Source of the DNA: an uncultured bacterium
GTDB lineage: Bacteria; Verrucomicrobiota; Lentisphaeria; Victivallales; UBA1829
Reading direction: 5' to 3'
DNA: 30,719 nt
Assembly: GCA_900549415.1 (NCBI GenBank)
Contig: URNX01000040.1
Coordinates: 1-30,719, forward strand
Part shown: piece by piece, positions 28,620 through 30,719 of the stretch
Layout: each line of letters opens with the position of its first letter
How positions within the stretch are numbered: the stretch's first letter is position 1
The notes under the pieces: model-generated
The model's input: the letters and a program-made list of their open reading frames with translations, nothing else
Databases searched by the model: none
Told to the model about the DNA's origin: nothing
Program-made: the position numbers and the translations under genes

Positions 28620-29342
28620 ATGGAAAATGAAGAAATCCGGAATCCGGAAGTTTCCGCAGCAGCGGAACCGGTCGCAGACCAGAATCTGAATACCGCGGCG
28701 GAAGAGACCGTTGCCGTCGAAGAAGAAGCCGTCGCCGTCGAAGCCCCGGCTCCCGAACGCGAACCCCGTCCGCAGATCGAAGTCACCGATGAAATGATCG
28801 AGAAGTCCTCCAAGACCCTCTCCACCATGCTCGATTTCCTCGGGCTCGAAGGAACCGTCAAGGCGGAAAAGCGCCCCTCCAAAATCAACCTCGTCATCTC
28901 CAGCGAAGACGCCGGACGCATCATCGGACGCAAGGGACAGTCTCTCGAAAGTCTCCAGCTCCTGCTCAACCGCATGATGCAGAACGGCAACGAGGATTTC
29001 CCGAAAGTCTATATTGACATCGACGGCTACTCCTCCAACGGCAAAACCGTCGGCGGCGAGCGCCGCCCCTCCCGCGACCGCGGAGAGCGCGGGGAACGCC
29101 GTGAACGCGGAGAACGCAGAGGCGGACGCCGTTTCGACTCCGGCAAAGAGGACATTCTCCAGCAGCAGGCGCTCGACGCCGCCAAGGAAGTCCGCCGCTG
29201 GGGTGAACCCGTCACCCTCCCCGCAATGAACTCCCACGACCGCCGGATCATTCACATCACTCTCGAGAACGAGCCCGATCTCCACACCGAGAGCACCGGC
29301 GAAGGCGCCATGAAGAGCGTTGTCGTCTCTCTCAAAAAGTAA
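28620..29342 (+). CDS. khpB: KH-R3H RNA-binding protein KhpB (Jag/SpoIIIJ-associated)
   Basis: A 240-residue RNA-binding protein. The acidic, Glu/Ala/Pro-rich N-terminus (1-50) is probably disordered. A Jag-type region and KH domain follow (about 55-135, with GxxG loop GRKG at 103-106). The R3H domain is at about 175-240 with R208-x-x-x-H212 (RRIIH) and ENEPDLHTESTGEG. Between KH and R3H lies an unusual Arg/Gly/Glu-rich segment (about 145-171) resembling RGG repeats. KhpB proteins bind many mRNAs and sRNAs in other bacteria and are nearly always beside yidC, as here. AGGAG lies upstream of the ATG. It belongs to the rpmH-yidC operon, 34 nt after yidC. Confidence 0.95.
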   Translation: MENEEIRNPEVSAAAEPVADQNLNTAAEETVAVEEEAVAVEAPAPEREPRPQIEVTDEMIEKSSKTLSTMLDFLGLEGTVKAEKRPSKINLVISSEDAGRIIGRKGQSLESLQLLLNRMMQNGNEDFPKVYIDIDGYSSNGKTVGGERRPSRDRGERGERRERGERRGGRRFDSGKEDILQQQALDAAKEVRRWGEPVTLPAMNSHDRRIIHITLENEPDLHTESTGEGAMKSVVVSLKK

Positions 29343-29354
29343 ACGGAGGAACCC

Positions 29355-30572
29355 ATGAAAAGCTTGAAGGGAAAAGCCATCGTCTTCCTCGCGGACGGCA
29401 TGGCCGATGAACCCGTTGAAGCGCTCGGCGGCAAAACCCCGCTCGAAGCGGTCGACACTCCGTACATGGATTCCATCGCGCGCAACGGCGCGTCGGGAAC
29501 GTTCCTGACCCTCCCCGAAGGCTTCCCCACGTCATCCGACGCCGCAAACATGTCCGTCCTCGGATATGAACTCGCCAGCTTCTACCCCGGACGCGGTCCC
29601 ATTGAGGCGACCAGCCAGGGCATTCAGCTCGGTCCCGACGACATCGCGTGGCGCTGCAACCTCGTCACCGTCGAAAACGGAATCCTGCGCGACTACTCCG
29701 CCGGACACATCTCCAAAGAACGCGCCAAAGCGTTCATGGACGCCCTTGCGGCGAAGTTCAACAGCGACAAGGTCACCTTCTACAGCGGCGTCAGCTACCG
29801 TAACCTGCTGGTTCTCCACGGTGCGGAATTCTCCGCGGAAGTCGATTACTTCAAACCCGACTCCTCGCAGGATCTCCCCGTCTCGGAACTGCGCATGAAG
29901 GCGAAAACTCCCGCCGCGCAGCACACCGTCGACTTTGTCGAAAAACTCATGGCGGACGCCGCCGCGTTCCTTGCGGATCATCCGCTGAATAAAAACGGCG
30001 AAGTCCCCGCGAACTGGATCTGGCCCTGGAGTCCCGGTCACAAGCCGTCGTTCCCCGGCTTCTCCGGCAAATACGACGGCCGCACCGCCGCGGTCATCAC
30101 AGCGGTTGACGTCATCTCCGGCATCGCCAAATGCGCCGGCATGGACGTCATCCCCGTGGAAGGCGCTACAGGCTATCTGGACACCAACTACGCGGGCAAA
30201 GCAGAAGCCGCAATCAAGGCGATTGAGGATCACGACTTTGTCTATGTCCATCTGGAAGCGATCGACGAGTGTTCGCACGAAGGCAATCTGCAGCACAAGA
30301 TGCAGGCGATCTCGGATCTCGAGAACAAGATCATCAAGCCGGTTATGACGGCGCTTGCCGGACGCGACCTGACGTTTGCGATTCTTCCGGATCATCCGGT
30401 TCCGCTGCATCTGCGCGCGCATACGCGTACACCGGTACCTGTTGCGATCTGCGGACCGCACATCGTTCCGGACGCCGTCCAGCATTATTCGGAGAAGGAC
30501 GCGCCGCATGGCTCACTGGGCTTCATGCACGGCGAAGAATTTGTCCGGAAGGTGCTGAACATCGCGAAATAA
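29355..30572 (+). CDS. apgM: Cofactor-independent phosphoglycerate mutase, ApgM type
   Basis: A 405-residue alkaline-phosphatase-fold enzyme converting 3-phosphoglycerate and 2-phosphoglycerate. Visible signatures are FLADGMADEP with metal ligand D14, PTSSDAANMSVLGYE (phospho-acceptor Ser60/61), VHLEAIDECSHEGN and LPDHPVPLHLRAHTRTPVP for metal binding. It is of the archaeal-like ApgM group. A subgroup of this family has been proposed to act as homoserine kinase in organisms lacking ThrB, and this cannot be excluded from sequence. GGAGG precedes the ATG, 12 nt after khpB, so it is probably co-transcribed, and it ends at the strong terminator at 30597-30630. Confidence 0.93.
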   Translation: MKSLKGKAIVFLADGMADEPVEALGGKTPLEAVDTPYMDSIARNGASGTFLTLPEGFPTSSDAANMSVLGYELASFYPGRGPIEATSQGIQLGPDDIAWRCNLVTVENGILRDYSAGHISKERAKAFMDALAAKFNSDKVTFYSGVSYRNLLVLHGAEFSAEVDYFKPDSSQDLPVSELRMKAKTPAAQHTVDFVEKLMADAAAFLADHPLNKNGEVPANWIWPWSPGHKPSFPGFSGKYDGRTAAVITAVDVISGIAKCAGMDVIPVEGATGYLDTNYAGKAEAAIKAIEDHDFVYVHLEAIDECSHEGNLQHKMQAISDLENKIIKPVMTALAGRDLTFAILPDHPVPLHLRAHTRTPVPVAICGPHIVPDAVQHYSEKDAPHGSLGFMHGEEFVRKVLNIAK

Positions 30573-30596
30573 ACATCTTCAAAGAGTTAAGAGCAG

Positions 30597-30630
30597 ATCG
30601 ACCGCCCCTGAAAAGGCGGTCGATTTTTTT
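30597..30630 (+). terminator. Strong intrinsic terminator of the rpmH-apgM cluster
   Basis: ATCGACCGCC-CCTGAAAA-GGCGGTCGAT, a 10-bp perfect stem (30597-30606 with 30615-30624) directly followed by a run of T to 30630. Confidence 0.97.
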
Positions 30631-30640
30631 GTTTTTTCTC

Positions 30641-30719
30641 CTGAAAACGGCGAATCTTTCACGAAAAAGACGGAAAAACAGAAAAAAATTCAATTTTTTT
30701 TGAAAAAGGGGGTTGCCAA
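30641..30719. other. A/T-rich intergenic end of window
   Basis: No coding signal. The stretch is rich in A and T tracts and ends GGGGGTTGCCAA; TTGCCA (30713-30718) could be the -35 box of a promoter for a gene outside the window. Confidence 0.3.

Noticed and set aside
26723..28990. 755-codon frame on the minus strand across yidC and khpB
   Set aside because: It crosses two well-identified genes in antisense and shows only low-complexity Gly/Val/Glu composition.
29055..29130. CRISPR-like or tandem repeat array
   Set aside because: The short GA/GC-rich repeats are the coding sequence of the Arg/Gly-rich KhpB linker, with no spacers.

Overview
The window reads as one end of an assembled contig from a CAZyme-rich bacterium, most likely a member of the Lentisphaerota (Victivallis-like). 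That assignment is an inference. It rests on two pseudopilin-like genes with the FTLIELL(I/V)VIAIIAILAG start that is very abundant in that phylum, on the density of glycoside hydrolases each paired with an AraC, LacI or GntR regulator, and on a GC-rich coding style. Positions 12-69 are an Illumina P5/TruSeq adapter behind an oligo-T run, so the left edge is a sequencing artefact and not genome.

Layout. (1) 70-1120, minus: a type III restriction-modification methyltransferase (mod), cut off by the contig end and broken by one missing base near 925. (2) 1279-4354: an AraC regulator divergent from a cytoplasmic GH78-type alpha-L-rhamnosidase. (3) 4441-13374, minus: a probable operon LacI regulator > pseudopilin > SGNH esterase-like > LamG lectin-like > 1770-residue GH2-like multidomain protein, driven by a consensus TTGACA-17-TATAAT promoter. 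(4) 13538-15913, minus: a second GH78-type enzyme with its own promoter and terminator. (5) 16081-22488: a GntR-type regulator with a LacI-like sensor domain, divergent from a pseudopilin > clan GH-A hydrolase with a CBM9-like tail > GH29-like protein operon. (6) 22560-24800, minus: a third, divergent GH78-like enzyme. (7) 24904-25889: tRNA-Cys, a SAM methyltransferase and tRNA-Gln. (8) 26042-30572, plus: a housekeeping cluster rpmH-rnpA-yidD-yidC-khpB(jag)-apgM ending in a strong intrinsic terminator.

How it works together (inference). The accessory half looks like a set of small, separately regulated loci for taking apart rhamnose- and possibly fucose- or galactose-containing glycans. Secreted proteins (LamG, GH2-like, SGNH, GH-A) would act on polymers outside the cytoplasm. 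The three GH78 proteins and the GH29-like protein lack signal peptides and would finish oligosaccharides inside. No SusC/SusD or ABC transporter is present. Instead, in two independent loci a pseudopilin gene sits directly beside the sugar-responsive regulator and heads the hydrolase genes. This repeated regulator-pseudopilin-hydrolase arrangement is the most interesting feature of the window.

There is no gene-free stretch longer than about 170 bases; the intergenic gaps hold promoters, palindromes and terminators as listed. No CRISPR array, transposase, integrase or rRNA was seen.
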